Below are positions 1 to 10,718 of a stretch of DNA of 64,000 bases, piece after piece. This DNA is from Aristolochia californica. Taxonomy: Eukaryota; Streptophyta; Magnoliopsida; Piperales; Aristolochiaceae. Where the stretch lies: the NCBI GenBank assembly GCA_029961685.1, contig JARWKL010000015.1, positions 24,645,220 through 24,709,219 on the forward strand, in the 5' to 3' direction. The stretch's first letter is position 1. Each line of letters begins with the position of its first letter. The position numbers were made by a program, and so were the translations under genes. The notes under the pieces are model-generated. The model had not been told where the DNA came from, did no database searches, and saw only the letters and a list, made by a program, of their open reading frames with translations.

Positions 1-481
1 CATTGCTTCCTTTGAAATAAACAATTCTGCCTTCTTAAATTAATGTGAATTAATATAAATTTTAGATATTTTAAATTTAGCAATATCAAACTATTTCTTA
101 TCTTGAATTTAACCTAGGTCAATTATTAGAGATGGATTGGATTTCCTTTTGATTGAATTAGGTTCAATTGAAGCCTGGCTTTGATATGACTTAACCTGGC
201 TTTTGATTGAATATGGGCCGTTCACTGCCTTGTTTTTTATGGGCCTAACCCGCCTATTACCAAGGCCCACCTATCCTTTTTCTGATTGAAATGACTAGAT
301 GACCCCTAATCTTTCTCAAAATTCTCCATGGTCTCTTTCTCCGTACGGGTCCCGGAGACCACGGTCTGTGCTGTCGCGAAGAACCGGGGCATCTTTTCTC
401 TCTAAGTAATTCTCCAATCAAAATCCGCCACGTATCTCCATAACGACAGCGTTGTTCCCCAACAGAAGCATATGCTTTTGC

Positions 482-487
482 CACGTG
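482..487. promoter_or_regulatory. G-box CACGTG upstream of NF-YC
   Basis: A perfect CACGTG core sits just upstream of the CT-rich leader that I take as the start of the NF-YC transcript (roughly 500-613). G-boxes bind bZIP and bHLH factors. Its use here is inferred from position only. I could not fix a TATA box. Confidence 0.35.
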
Positions 488-613
488 GCCCTCGTACTCG
501 GTTCCCACCCGACTCTTCGCTCTCTCTCAGATCTCTCTCTCTGTATTTTCAAAAGCTCCCCCTTTTCTCTCTCTAGGGTTTCTTACGACCGTAGCTGCAA
601 TTCCCTCCCTCAG

Positions 614-2379
614 GTACCGTTGCTTGCCCCATTGCGTTTCATAATCCTCACCCTTTGTTGTTTTCTTTTTTCCTTTTTAGTTTCGCTTCTTGGTTCTTTT
701 TTCAATTTTTGCTCCTTGGCTAGGGTAGCTGTACTGGGTTGATCGCAAGGGTTTGGTATCGATTATTTTTCTTGGGTTTTGACTGTTATAGTGGAAGGTG
801 ATCTTTGTTGTCGGTCGTGTATGATGATTTTGTTTCTTATTTTTGAATTTTTTGCACAAACATAATGTTGTTGCAGCGTTTTCTGATTTCCTTGGCCTCC
901 TTTACGGTTTGATTGGCTCATATGGACTACGGCAGAGTGGTTTCCATTTGATGGTATAAAGCCCAAATAGATTTGGGAGGCGGCCTTCCCGCCGCCGGAC
1001 TGAAATTCTCTTGACTCGTCTGGTTTTTGGGCAATTTATACATGTCAGTCTTCTTTTTTTCGACTGAATTTCTCTGCTGACTTATACGTTATTTTTTGCA
1101 TCTTGTATTATTGATAGACGAGATATGCGTATTATTCACAAAAAAATATGAGAAGAAGTTTGACGAGATATGTGGTTGGTTTAATGGAATCTTAAGCTGT
1201 GCTTGGGAGGATGTCTTATGGTCATCTCTGTGTGTTGTGAGGGTCCTCTAGGTATTCCTGCTTTGAATGCTTGGTGCTTAAAGTTTTGGACTTGGAAATA
1301 GTGTTAAAGTGGTTGTTACTTCTATTCTATGTGGATCCTAGAGGGAAGTTACACATCTCATGTATGTTTACTGTAGTTTATAGGTTTGGAATAATTATTT
1401 GTGAATTTAAGGTAGAATTTTCATTATAATTATAGTGACTACTGGAAGGGATATATCACATACTATTTGGAGTTCAACAAGGTATCTTGAAAAACAGCTT
1501 GCAGTTCTAAGGATTCTTTAAAACCATCCATTAGTTTGTTGACTTCTTCTTTGCAGACTACTCTGGCTAATTTTGTTGGATCTTGAGTATGACCTGTAAT
1601 TTCTCAAAAATTGAGATCTTTCTGTGCTTGTTTTAGTTCGTGTGGTGGTGCTGCACATAGTTTTGTACAGTTCAAGAACTCTATTGATCTTGTGTTCTTT
1701 ACTGGTTTATTGTTCTTCTTTATTGGTAGATTACTGTAACATGTTTAGGGTGATAATAAAAAAGAGTCACCAGGTAAACTGGTTGTAGAATTTAGAGATT
1801 AACAAGCAGGAGAGAGAAGCGAAGGAGAGAAGAGGAGAGGAAGTTGAGGCCAGAGCAGCGTGATGGGAGCAGCTCAAGTTGGGAGTTGAAACTTGACCCC
1901 TAACTCTTGTTTTTTTTTTCAATCACTTAAGCTCTACTGAACTATATCTTACTAAAAACTGACCAATTTAATTTTAATTTAGATAAGACTCTCCTGACTT
2001 TAGAGGGCTAACACATACTCAGAGAAATGGCCATTATGATCTTACTACAGATTTCAACAGTGGGCCTTCTGAGTTTGATTGAATATCTCATCTAGGGGAT
2101 TTTTTTCATGATTGGAGGGTGTGGAACTTTGAATAACATGGATGGAACAATTTTGATTCTTGTAGTGTTTAAGCAATGTCAATTTTGAGAAAACTCTGCC
2201 TAAGCATAGCTTTGATGCTTTATGTTGAATTGTTTGATCCCTTGTAGGTATGTTGCCATGAGTTTGATCACTTTAGGCTGTGAATTGTCTATTGTCTAAT
2301 GGAATGTGCTGATCTCCTGTATCATGTCTTTTGATTTGGTGAATGTTTTGCTCTTGTTCTGTTTCTATTCCTCCCATAG
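614..2379 (+). other. 5'UTR intron of the NF-YC gene
   Basis: A CT-rich leader ends at CAG|GTACCG (donor GT at 614-615). A pyrimidine-rich acceptor ending TAG at 2377-2379 lies eight bases before the NF-YC start codon. Nothing coding was found between them. A long leader intron ending just before the ATG is common in plant NF-YC genes. Further small untranslated exons inside it cannot be excluded without transcript data. Confidence 0.55.
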
Positions 2380-2386
2380 TGATGTC

Positions 2387-3310
2387 ATGAGTAATAAAAC
2401 TCAAGCTCAGGATAACACCGAACAAGAAGCGCCTGTTGCGTACGCCTACACATTGAATATGGACCAGTCTGCTCAACAGCAGCAGACAGTGATCGGAGTT
2501 GTTACAGGTCCTGCCCAAATTGCTTATGCAGCACCTGCCTATCAAGCTGCCCCAATGGTTGCCACAGGGGCAACCCCAGTGGTTGGGGCCATTCCTTCTG
2601 CTAACCAACCAGCTTCATCCTTCCCTGCATCCCCAGCTTTGGCTGGCCAGCACCAACTGGCCTACCAACAGGTCCAACACTTCCAACAACAACAGCAGCA
2701 GCAACAACAGCAACAACTCCAAGTATTTTGGGCCAACCAAATTCAAGAAGTGGAGCAAACCACTGACTTCAAAAACCATAGTCTTCCTCTTGCTCGGATA
2801 AAAAAGATCATGAAGGCCGATGAAGATGTTCGAATGATCTCAGCTGAGGCTCCTGTCATATTTGCCAAAGCTTGTGAGATGTTTATTTTGGAACTAACAC
2901 TGCGATCTTGGATACATACTGAGGAGAACAAACGGCGAACCTTACAGAAGAATGATATAGCAGCAGCCATAACAAGGACCGACATATTTGATTTCCTGGT
3001 GGACATTGTGCCTAGGGATGAGTTGAAAGAAGAGGGTCTTGGAATTCCACGTGCTGCGATCCCAGCTGTTGGTGCTCCTGCAGAATCAATACCTTATTAT
3101 TACGTGCCACCACATGGGTCACCTGGTATGATTGTAGGGAAACCAGTAGATCAAACAGCTGCAGCAATCTACGCAACTCAACAGTCTCGCCCAGTTGCCT
3201 ACATGGCTTGGCAGCAGCCTCAGGCACAAGCCCAACAGACTCAAGGACAGGGCCAGCAGCCCCAGCAACAGCAGCAGCAGCCGGGATCAACTGGGACAGC
3301 TGAGAGTTGA
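2387..3310 (+). CDS. NF-YC: Nuclear transcription factor Y subunit C (histone-fold CCAAT-binding factor)
   Basis: A 307-residue protein encoded in a single exon. NF-YC pairs with NF-YB through histone folds; the dimer recruits NF-YA to bind CCAAT boxes, or CONSTANS-type proteins in flowering and seed programmes. Residues 132-212 form the histone-fold core ([20 protein letters not shown], then [17 protein letters not shown] and [30 protein letters not shown] in separate stretches). Before it are an Ala/Pro/Gln-rich region and an 11-Gln tract (100-110). The tail is Gln-rich (274-298). The sequence from M25 ([15 protein letters not shown]) resembles the usual start of NF-YC1/3/4/9-type proteins, so the first 24 residues may be a lineage extension or M25 may be used. 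I chose 2387 because the intron acceptor lies just upstream; longer readings would run into intron. Confidence 0.93.
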   Translation: MSNKTQAQDNTEQEAPVAYAYTLNMDQSAQQQQTVIGVVTGPAQIAYAAPAYQAAPMVATGATPVVGAIPSANQPASSFPASPALAGQHQLAYQQVQHFQQQQQQQQQQQLQVFWANQIQEVEQTTDFKNHSLPLARIKKIMKADEDVRMISAEAPVIFAKACEMFILELTLRSWIHTEENKRRTLQKNDIAAAITRTDIFDFLVDIVPRDELKEEGLGIPRAAIPAVGAPAESIPYYYVPPHGSPGMIVGKPVDQTAAAIYATQQSRPVAYMAWQQPQAQAQQTQGQGQQPQQQQQQPGSTGTAES

Positions 3311-4400
3311 TTAGGTGTGGTGATAGTTGTCGACAGATAAATTAAGGTAAGGGGTGGTTTTACCTTTGGCAAATGATGTTCAACAATGTATCTTAGAGAC
3401 AAGAGTGTTGGTTGTTATGATTGTGTTGTGATTATGGTGAAGAAAGGATCCGTAACTATACTAGTGATGATGTTTACTACGTAGTTAGAGAGTTTCTAGT
3501 GGGTGTATTAGTGATAACTGTGAGTGTGTTTTGTTGTAAGAGGTTGGTGGATCTTTGGGTTTGTGTGGAGAAATTTGGATCTCTAGATTTTGTAAACAGG
3601 TGAAACTAGTCAGATTTCTTTACAGGGTAACAAAAAGTATAGCCTAATTTACTCCACCGCTGCTTGCTTTCTTCTCTTCGACGTGGTAACCATGAATCTT
3701 TTTTTTTTTTTTTTTTTGACTTATTACAACTTTAGGTCATCTTTTATCTCCTCTTTCGTTCGAAATTTTCTCCTCTCATCTTGTCTGATTTCAAGTGCCT
3801 TAAAGCAGAGAATCATGGAATGTACGTTTCTTTCTACGATCACTGTGATTGTTTTGGGTTGCAAGGTCCTGAAATGTTCATCACTTCCATCTTTATTGTG
3901 GCTGCTTTAGTTTTCAAATAATGAACAACACACACTTACACCCCTTCTAAACAATATTTAGTTCCCACTAACATCCACCTCTATGGAAGATCTTTTCCCT
4001 AAATTGTTTTGGAAAACGGATAATCTCAATTGTTTTTACTCTGTATTCTGTGCATAATGGAGTTAGACAGTTTATGTAGTTAACCTCAACATCTAAGACT
4101 CCAACTTTGATGATGTATTTTTTAAATTCTTTTGTTGTTCATTAATTTTTATTTTCCGTCGTAAAGATGTGTAACTTTGTTCCGATTCATGCAATTCATA
4201 AGCTATTTGCTTGTGTAATTTTGATTTCTATTTAAGTCTTTAATTTTTTTAAACATTATGGAAAATATTTTGATTTATTGAAATAAACACGAGAACATGA
4301 ATGTATTCAATTTACAAATGTCGTCCTAACATGTATATAAAATCTCAAGATTTTGACTAGAACTGGATCTTACAATTCTATTTTGTTTAGTAGAAATTTT
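3311..4400. other. NF-YC 3' flank, AT-rich spacer
   Basis: The first few hundred bases are probably 3'UTR; I see no certain AATAAA signal. A run of T lies at about 3700-3717. No coding region, RNA gene or clear transposon was recognised; short ORFs here lack conserved features. Confidence 0.4.
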
Positions 4401-4401
4401 G

Positions 4402-5390
4402 ATCTATTGGAAATAATAATAATAATTCAACTCATAGAACTTCAAACAACACAATAAAACCCAAATTAATTGTTTTGTGTTGATGCGTACTTTTTGCCAA
4501 CTTCACCAATCAAATAATAATACCTCTATCTAGCTCAAGGTGTGTATTCATTATCTTCAAAAGAGATTTGTTTCCCATAGGACACCGAACGATGATGATT
4601 TTTTCCAAAGATACAACAAACTGTTTTGATTGCTCGAATAAAATTGAACAAAAGATATTTCCTCATTTTTTTTAGGAACAAAAAAAACACTTTCTTCTTT
4701 TCAAAACTCTTTTCAGAGCTTATAATTTCTTTTTTTTCCTCTCTCTCTCACACACACACATACACACAAGTTCTATAGCTCTATTTGTAGAGCTTTCTAA
4801 CCCTTTTTGGAAAACCACTTTTTGATTTCAGGGCTAATCTAATTGTATGTAACTACTTTGATCTAACCAATTTGATTTGTAACGATATAATCTGACCGTT
4901 TAGATCTGTAACCACTTGACCTGATAATTCAAATCTTATAACATTTTGATATAACAGTTCATATCTATAATCGCTTAATCCATGGTTTAGATCTGTAACC
5001 ACCTTATCCGATGGTTTAGATCTGTAATCGTTTTCATCCAATAGCTCTGATCCTGATCTATACCAATAGTGGGATTGATCAGATCATTTCAAAAAAATTA
5101 TCTTGCTTTGGCCTTGCATGTCACACATGTGGTATGAGGGCCCACCCGAACACAATGCAAACATGTGTGGAAGGCCACACACGTGTGAGACCACGCGCAA
5201 GTGCAAGCATAAGAGTTTCACATGCGTGTGTTGTGAATTTAATACAAACTCAAATAAGGTAGATGAATCTTTGTATTTAACCTAAGATGTCCGCATATCT
5301 TTTAGCAATGTGGGTCTGACTAAAAAGAAGACTAGGGAAGGGAAGAGAGAAAAGAGAGCATATGCGCGTGCCTTTTTTATTTTAAAAAAA
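4402..5390 (+). repeat. Dispersed repeat, copy A, with a ~30-bp periodic block
   Basis: This block is a diverged relative of 8381-8829. Shared landmarks in the same order are: a TTGGAAATAATAA start, an AATAAAACxCAAATTAAT stretch, a degenerate array of GATCTGTAACCACTTGATCTGA units (about 29-30 bp each, 4850-5045), an ACATGTGTG/ACGTGTGAG stretch, GTATTTAACCTA, and a GCGCGTGCCT end. A (CA)n tract at 4750-4767 and CT-rich DNA precede the array. It is probably the LTR or UTR part of a retroelement. No ORF of note. Confidence 0.6.
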
Positions 5391-6165
5391 CACATTTGAC
5401 ATTCCTCACCATTTTTTGAAAAATTGAAAACTGAAACAAATAGAAAAGATAGGGTTCGAGCAATTAGTACACTATAGCTTTCAATGATAGGTGTCTTTCG
5501 GACTAGAACCTTTATCTAGTTAGAATTTCCCCACCTACATCAGTCCTAAGTGAACAAATCTTGAATTTGGATTTTATGTAGAGGCTTTGAGAATACCAAA
5601 CAACTTACATGTGAGTTCCATGAGGGTAGCACATTACAACCATGTAGAGAACAAACCTTAATTCTTTGTTAGACTACATTATCCCACAATCACACTCACA
5701 TCGGTGATATCTTGAAGGGTATACTGCATCTCTATACCTTGCTATAATAGCTTCGATATCATTAAGGTAATACACCAATCTCATATCTAGTGCAGTTGAG
5801 CACCTACTTCATAGAGATGGGATGTGAATTAAATTCACTTTAATTTGGTGATCCTACCAGTCACTCATTCAAATTATTTTCCATATGGAATCTTCATCTT
5901 AGGATTTCCAATCAAATAGATTGGGTTGCTACTGGCGGTGACTCATGTAATAGGCTTAATCCCATCCCCTTCAAAGCATATTCTACTTGTCCTCGCCTTT
6001 GGTTAGATGATTTACAAAGTTTTCTATTGATTTAATATAATACAAGGTTAGGTCATACTTTGTATATAAACATGTTTAGAAATATCATATACATTTATTA
6101 GAATATGTTAGAGCTCTTAGACAAAATCATTCTAATGCTTTTAAAGTCAATTTAGTTGGGCTGAC
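5391..6165. repeat. Probable retroelement debris
   Basis: Low-complexity AT-rich sequence without an open frame lies between repeat copy A and the palindrome array. It looks like decayed LTR-element sequence, judged only by its neighbours, which are all repeats. I could not assign a family. Confidence 0.3.
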
Positions 6166-6169
6166 ACTG

Positions 6170-6627
6170 GAATGATCGATCGACCTTTGTCAATGATCGA
6201 TCATCTAGGAGAGTGCAGGCTAAGACTATAAAGTATGATCCACCAACCATAATCAATTGATCAATCATCTAGAACATAGTCATATCATGCTATAACGCAT
6301 GATCGATCATCCCATTTGGAGTGATAGATCAATACTATCCAATCAAGAAAATTTTATGATCTATCATTCCATCAGATTGATCGAATGATTGATCAAACAA
6401 AATCTTACCAGTCAGGGACATAAAACATGATCGATCATAGGAAGTTCACTAATCGATCATCTTTGCATTGCACAACCAGATGAATTCTAATTGATCGATC
6501 ATCCCCTAACAATAATCGATCAACTTAACTTTTGAGGACCAATTCTAGCATATTGATCGATCAATAAGTTACATTCTAATACAAAAAGAGTTGTTATGAT
6601 CAATCAATCATTTTACAATGATCAATC
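6170..6627. repeat. Array of TGATCGATCA palindromes, copy 1
   Basis: About eight to ten near-perfect copies of the palindrome TGATCGATCA or one-base variants occur in ~450 bp, at irregular spacing of 25-100 bp (for example near 6174, 6200, 6300, 6427, 6455, 6491, 6515 and 6553). A segment reading CCAGTCAGGGACATAAAACA, followed by the palindrome, also occurs in a later array at 55.96 kb, so this is a dispersed family. A TRIM is inserted at its right edge, and a related motif resumes at about 7400. Confidence 0.65.
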
Positions 6628-6818
6628 TGTAAGGACTATGGACACAACCTATCTCCACATTGGTATGATATTGTCCGCTTTGGGCCTAAGCCCTCATGGA
6701 TTTGCTCTTGGGCTTTACCCCAAACAGCCTCATACCAATGGAGATAGTGTCCACACTTATATATCCAAGATCTTCTCCGCTTCTAACCAATGTGGGATTT
6801 TTAGTCATATACCCAACA
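6628..6818 (-). repeat. 3' LTR of the TRIM
   Basis: Left copy of the direct repeat. It is the 3' LTR because the primer-binding site lies beside the other copy. Confidence 0.85.
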
Positions 6819-7151
6819 ATCCTTCCCTTGAACAAAGGACCACCGAGCCTCCCCTCAAACAATTATTCATCCGTCCACTCCGTACCAACCCGAATTTTTC
6901 ACTCCAATGCATCAGAAGCACACGCCTTACATGGAGTACCACTTGTCTCGAGAGCATGCTCTATCCAGATCAATTCCTCTTCACCGTGTTGGGACCAGGA
7001 CACGTCCATGAAGAATCCGAAGCACACCACCTGTCCAATAGAGCACATCCATGAATGCCTTAGCGATCTAATTTGAAGCCCACCACTTTCGTTTGACATT
7101 CTAAGGATTCATCCTCCATGGCTAACTCCGGACCATAACTCTGATACCATT

Positions 7152-7343
7152 TGTAAGGACTATGGACACAACCTATCTCCACATTGGTATGATATTGTCC
7201 ACTTTGGGCCTAAGCCCTCATAGATTTGCTCTTGGGCTTTACCCCCAAAAGGCCTCATACCAATGGAGATAATGTTCACACTTATATACCCAAGATCCTC
7301 CCCACTTCTAACTAATGTGGGACTTTTGGTCATATACCGAACA
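7152..7343 (-). repeat. 5' LTR of the TRIM
   Basis: Right copy of the direct repeat, directly next to the tRNA-Met primer-binding site at 7138-7149. Confidence 0.85.
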
Positions 7344-8155
7344 ATTTTGTGTCGTGCGTGTTTACATTTCACTTTATCATTGTCCTTTTTTTCGTAACAC
7401 GATCAATCATAGTATTTTTTTGCAAACGGGCAAAAAATGACTAGTTTGGTTTTGGAAAGTTATAAATACCTCACTAAACCATGCAATGAGAAGTTATTGA
7501 GTATTTATTGACAAATCTTTTCGTCAAACTTGAAAAACTTCTCAAATTTTCTTTAAAGTGAAAGAATGAGCCTTATCCTTGAAAATTCCACTTCTCTTTC
7601 CATTCCTTGCTTTGCATTGCATTCTAGGCTAGCTCCCTCACTCCACATGACCTGCTAAAGAAGATGAAGCTTGGATCTCTCAAAGAAAAAGAACTCTCCA
7701 AGGGTATAAATTTTTCTTTCTTTTATTTTCAACTTTTGAGAAGTTCATCTAGAACCTATTCAATTTCAATAGAATGAGCTAGCTAGAACTATAATCTAGC
7801 ACCAATCTCTTCGGGAGATTATGATCGTAAAAAACGTGTATTGTGCTACACAAGGTTTAAAGAGAGTCGCAATCTCTTTGTGTAAATTTCAGCTATTAGA
7901 GCTTTGAAATAGTAGAATTTCCCAAGCAAGGGTTCTTGGGTCATAAATAATATAAGGGTAATATCAATAACAAAAAATTTCTTATCTCGTATGGTATATG
8001 CATATTTACTTTATATTAAAATTATAAATTTGCATGATTTTTTATTACACGCGCTACTTTGTTTTAATTTGAAATTCTCAATTTACCCCATTTTGAGAAG
8101 CTGCCTGGGCAAACACCGTTGACTTTTGTCAAAGCAATAAAATGTAGTGAAACAT
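7344..8155. repeat. Retroelement-derived flank without genes
   Basis: The sequence resumes the palindrome repeat (GATCAATCAT near 7402) and has a stretch (GGAAAGTTATAAATACCTCACTAAACC, given here in parts as GGAAAGTTATAAATA and CTCACTAAACC) that resembles the flank of a second array near 54.03 kb. No coding region was found before the reverse transcriptase fragment. Confidence 0.4.
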
Positions 8156-8380
8156 CCATGTGGGAGGAAGTAATTAAAAGCGAAATAGATTCAAGTCTTT
8201 CACACCATACATGAGAATTGACTTACCTCTAGGGTCTAGACCAATTGGATGCAAATGGATTTTCAAAAAGAATCGTAATCCTAATGAGTCCATAGAAAAA
8301 TACAAATCTAGATTAGTTGTGATAGGTTTTAGTCAGAGAGAATGGATTGACTTTTGTGTCACTTATTCACCAATTAATTG
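8156..8380 (+). pseudogene. Ty1-Copia reverse transcriptase fragment
   Basis: Translation in two frames gives WEEVIKSEIDSSLSHHT, then RPIGCKWIFKKNRNP and YKSRLVVIGFSQREWIDF. These match the start of the Copia reverse transcriptase domain, including the WELVDLPPG...GCKWVFKKK and YKARLVAKGFxQxxGIDF blocks. There are in-frame stops and at least one frameshift. The homology ends abruptly at 8380, where repeat copy B begins. Confidence 0.8.
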
Positions 8381-8829
8381 TTGGAAATAATAACAACTCA
8401 TAGTACCTTAATAAAACACAAATTAATATCTAGTGTCGAAACCACTCTTTGATCTATGAGTTGATCTGATTGTCCAGATCTGTAACCACTTGGATCTAAT
8501 GACTTAGATATGTAACTGCTCGATTTGATGGTTCAAATCTTGTAACCGTTCTATCTAACTATTTTGATCTGTAATCGCTTGATCTGACTGCTCAAATCTG
8601 TAATCGTCATATGATGCGAACATGTGTGATAGACCACATACACGTGCAAGTATGAGAGTATCACAAAGGCATATGTGTGAGTCTCATACAAACTCAAAGA
8701 TGATAGATGGGTTTCTGTATTTAACCTAGAAAGTCCCCGTTGAACTAAAGAAGGAAAGAAGAATAGGGTAGGGGAAGAATGAAGGGAAGGCACGCTCGCG
8801 TGCCTCTTGTACAAGCACCTGCCATGGAG
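8381..8829 (+). repeat. Dispersed repeat, copy B, with the ~30-bp periodic block
   Basis: The sequence is collinear with 4402-5390 but shorter. The periodic block at about 8475-8605 holds roughly four units of 29-30 bp built on GATCTGTAACCACTTG with substitutions. The end is GCACGCTCGCGTGCCT, an imperfect palindrome that copy A also has in part. Confidence 0.6.
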
Positions 8830-9290
8830 GAAAGAAAGCCTGCTCACCTCATTTTGGATGAGCTCAACATCTCATATGACGACAGTTATTTTGTGATCAA
8901 GCATGGTGCCATGGTGGTTAAAAGACTTTGCTGTGAGAGGTAGAAGAGTTAAAGAAGGGTTGTGATAAATTGGATCTTTGCTTCTATGAATCATGAGAAA
9001 CAACCTTGTTTGAACCCAAATGTTATGGAGGCCAAAGTGGTAATTAGTTCTTGTGGCCATGATAGAACATTTAGAGCTTGTGGAGTTAAGAGGCTTAAGA
9101 GCATGGATATGGTTAATAGTGACAGAGAGATGAAAGTTCTCGATATGAATACACTTGAGGATACTATAGTGAAGCATACAAACCAGATTGTGCCTTGAAT
9201 GGATGTAACAGGGAAGGAGGTTACTGAGGTTGATGCTGCGCCAGGAATGGTATTCTCTATGTCTTTATTTGCCACTTCTGAGGCCTTCTC
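8830..9290 (+). pseudogene. THI1: Thiamine thiazole synthase (THI1/THI4) pseudogene
   Basis: Pieces of the C-terminal half of plant THI1, the suicide enzyme that makes the thiazole half of thiamine in plastids, appear in order: RKPAHLILDELNISYDD and FVIKHGAM (8833-8920), then after a deletion and frameshift [55 protein letters not shown] and VTGKEVTEVDAAPGM (up to about 9260). The family equivalents are [69 protein letters not shown] and GMEVAEIDGAPRM. The N-terminal FAD-binding half is missing. The stop after VP and the frame breaks make it non-functional. The lack of introns hints at retroposition, though a truncated gene copy is also possible. Confidence 0.85.
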
Positions 9291-9460
9291 TTTCCTGTCC
9301 ACGCGTCTCAGTTCTGAACAGGTTTTTGTGATGGTTGAGCTTCAAGATAGAAAAAGAAGAGGCATGCTTGTGAGGTGTTATCTGTTCTGGGTGAGAAGAG
9401 GTAGAAGCCTTCTCTTGCCGTCCATGCATTTGAATTCTGTACAGGCTCATGTGATGGTCA
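9280..9460 (+). repeat. Imperfect tandem duplication, ~122-bp spacing
   Basis: A ~58-bp segment starting GAGGCCTTCTCTT (about 9280-9337) recurs, diverged, at 9402-9460 (GAAGCCTTCTCTT, ending with a TGTGATGGT block in both). It follows the THI1 pseudogene and is open in the same frame, but I recognise no protein. Confidence 0.5.
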
Positions 9461-9469
9461 CAACTAGAT

Positions 9470-10590
9470 AACAGACCCTCAATCGGGAAACTAGATAAGA
9501 CACAACAAGCAACAAAGGTCATTGACACCTAAACACATTCTCAAGAGGCAAACAGATAGAAACAGTTTATATATATGGAGATTAGTGCGAGAGTAAGATT
9601 TTGAGACTAGTAGGCTGGTAGTGGTTTATCTTTCCCTGAGAAAACATACATGTAGATATGTATCTGTTCAATGGAGATGAACACTTGGAAGCATAAAAGA
9701 GGCAACTGGCTTTCTTTTATCTTTTATCTTTTTCTTATGTTAACAGAAGTTTTTTTAATTGCTTTCAGTAACATATTTTCTAAATGGTACTCACCCTAAT
9801 GAGTGGATCTCATTAGGGGATTACTCAGTCTGGCGGGTGGGGACACGAGTATGCTCATTGGACCCAGTAGACCCATCAATTATGATTAAAATTATTTTTA
9901 TTTTATCTTTCCTGATTTTACTGGAATTGATCAAATAATGATGTTATCTATTTTAAATTTCAATTCTAATTTTAGTTTATATTTTTTGATTTTATTGGAT
10001 TTGATCATATAATAATCTTATATATTTGGAATTTTAACTTTTAAATTTAGTTATTTAAAGGTGTAACAGGATGTTAAATTTAACTTTGATAATGAATTTT
10101 TGAAACCTTCGTGGTCTCTCCCTCCCCCTCTCTCTCCCCTTTCTTCTTTCTTCTTCCCCTTCCTCTTCTTTTTTCCTAGTGCTTTTCTTGAGTCCAAATG
10201 TTGATTTCAAGGCGAGTTAAAGAGGATTGGCGGAAAATATAATGGAAGAATTCCACCCCTTTTGTCCTCTCCAAAAACCATGACAACTCAACCAGCCATC
10301 TCCAGGTCAATTCAACCGAGTCACTTAACTATGGTTTGAGAGTTCAACCCCAATCCAACTAGTTCCTATGCAAAGTTGGGTTTACATGACTGAGTTATTT
10401 AACCATGGTTTGGGATACCTTAACTCCATCACAGTTAAAAGAATTCTTTTACTTCAATAATATGTAGCAAAAGGGGGGGGGGCGTTGTATGATGTGTATT
10501 GTTCTAAACGATAATATTTTCAAGAATACACACTAAGTTCTTTAAAAGAAGAGAATATTTTGATATCCAAACCTACAAAAGCAAAGCTCA
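9470..10590. other. AT-rich spacer without a recognisable gene
   Basis: No coding signal. A segment built on GATTTTAYTGGAATTGATCA (9910-9975) is repeated, diverged, about 80 bp downstream. There is a CT-rich tract at 10110-10180 and a ten-G run at 10473-10482. Confidence 0.4.
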
Positions 10591-10713
10591 AGCATCTATG
10601 GCCATATAGCCATCACAGCCATGCAACCAGCTCCAAGGAGAAGAGATAAGCTAACCCAGAATTGAAGTGCATTCTGGGATTCATGTAATCTACTGCTAAT
10701 AGGTCCACCAAAG

Positions 10714-10718
10714 CCATG
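10714..10718. repeat. Target-site duplication CCATG, left
   Basis: It is identical to 11012-11016 on the far side of the TRIM. It falls on the Met codon of the ZIP IYMALVDLL motif. Confidence 0.9.

Larger units (their letters stand above)
6628..7343 (-). mobile_element. TRIM (terminal-repeat retrotransposon in miniature), 716 bp
   Basis: Two direct repeats, 6628-6818 (191 bp) and 7152-7343 (192 bp), flank a 333-bp core with no retroviral-type ORF. On the minus strand each LTR starts TGTT and ends ACA. They contain CCCACATT and a TATATAAG box. Next to the 5' LTR the sequence TGGTATCAGAGT (complement of 7138-7149) is a primer-binding site for initiator tRNA-Met, and a purine tract (AAGGGAAGGAT) precedes the 3' LTR. 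The size and lack of coding capacity fit the TRIM class. I see no clear target-site duplication. The two LTRs differ at several places, so the insertion is not recent. Confidence 0.88.

Noticed and set aside
6170..6627. A CRISPR-like reading of the regular palindromes
   Set aside because: Spacing is irregular, the repeated unit is only about 10 bp, the genome is a plant nucleus, and the collinear copies at 55.7 kb show it is a dispersed repeat.
6628..7343. Cassandra-type TRIM (5S rRNA promoter in the LTR)
   Set aside because: The LTR shows no recognisable 5S box A/box C sequence. It has an ordinary TATATAAG box instead.
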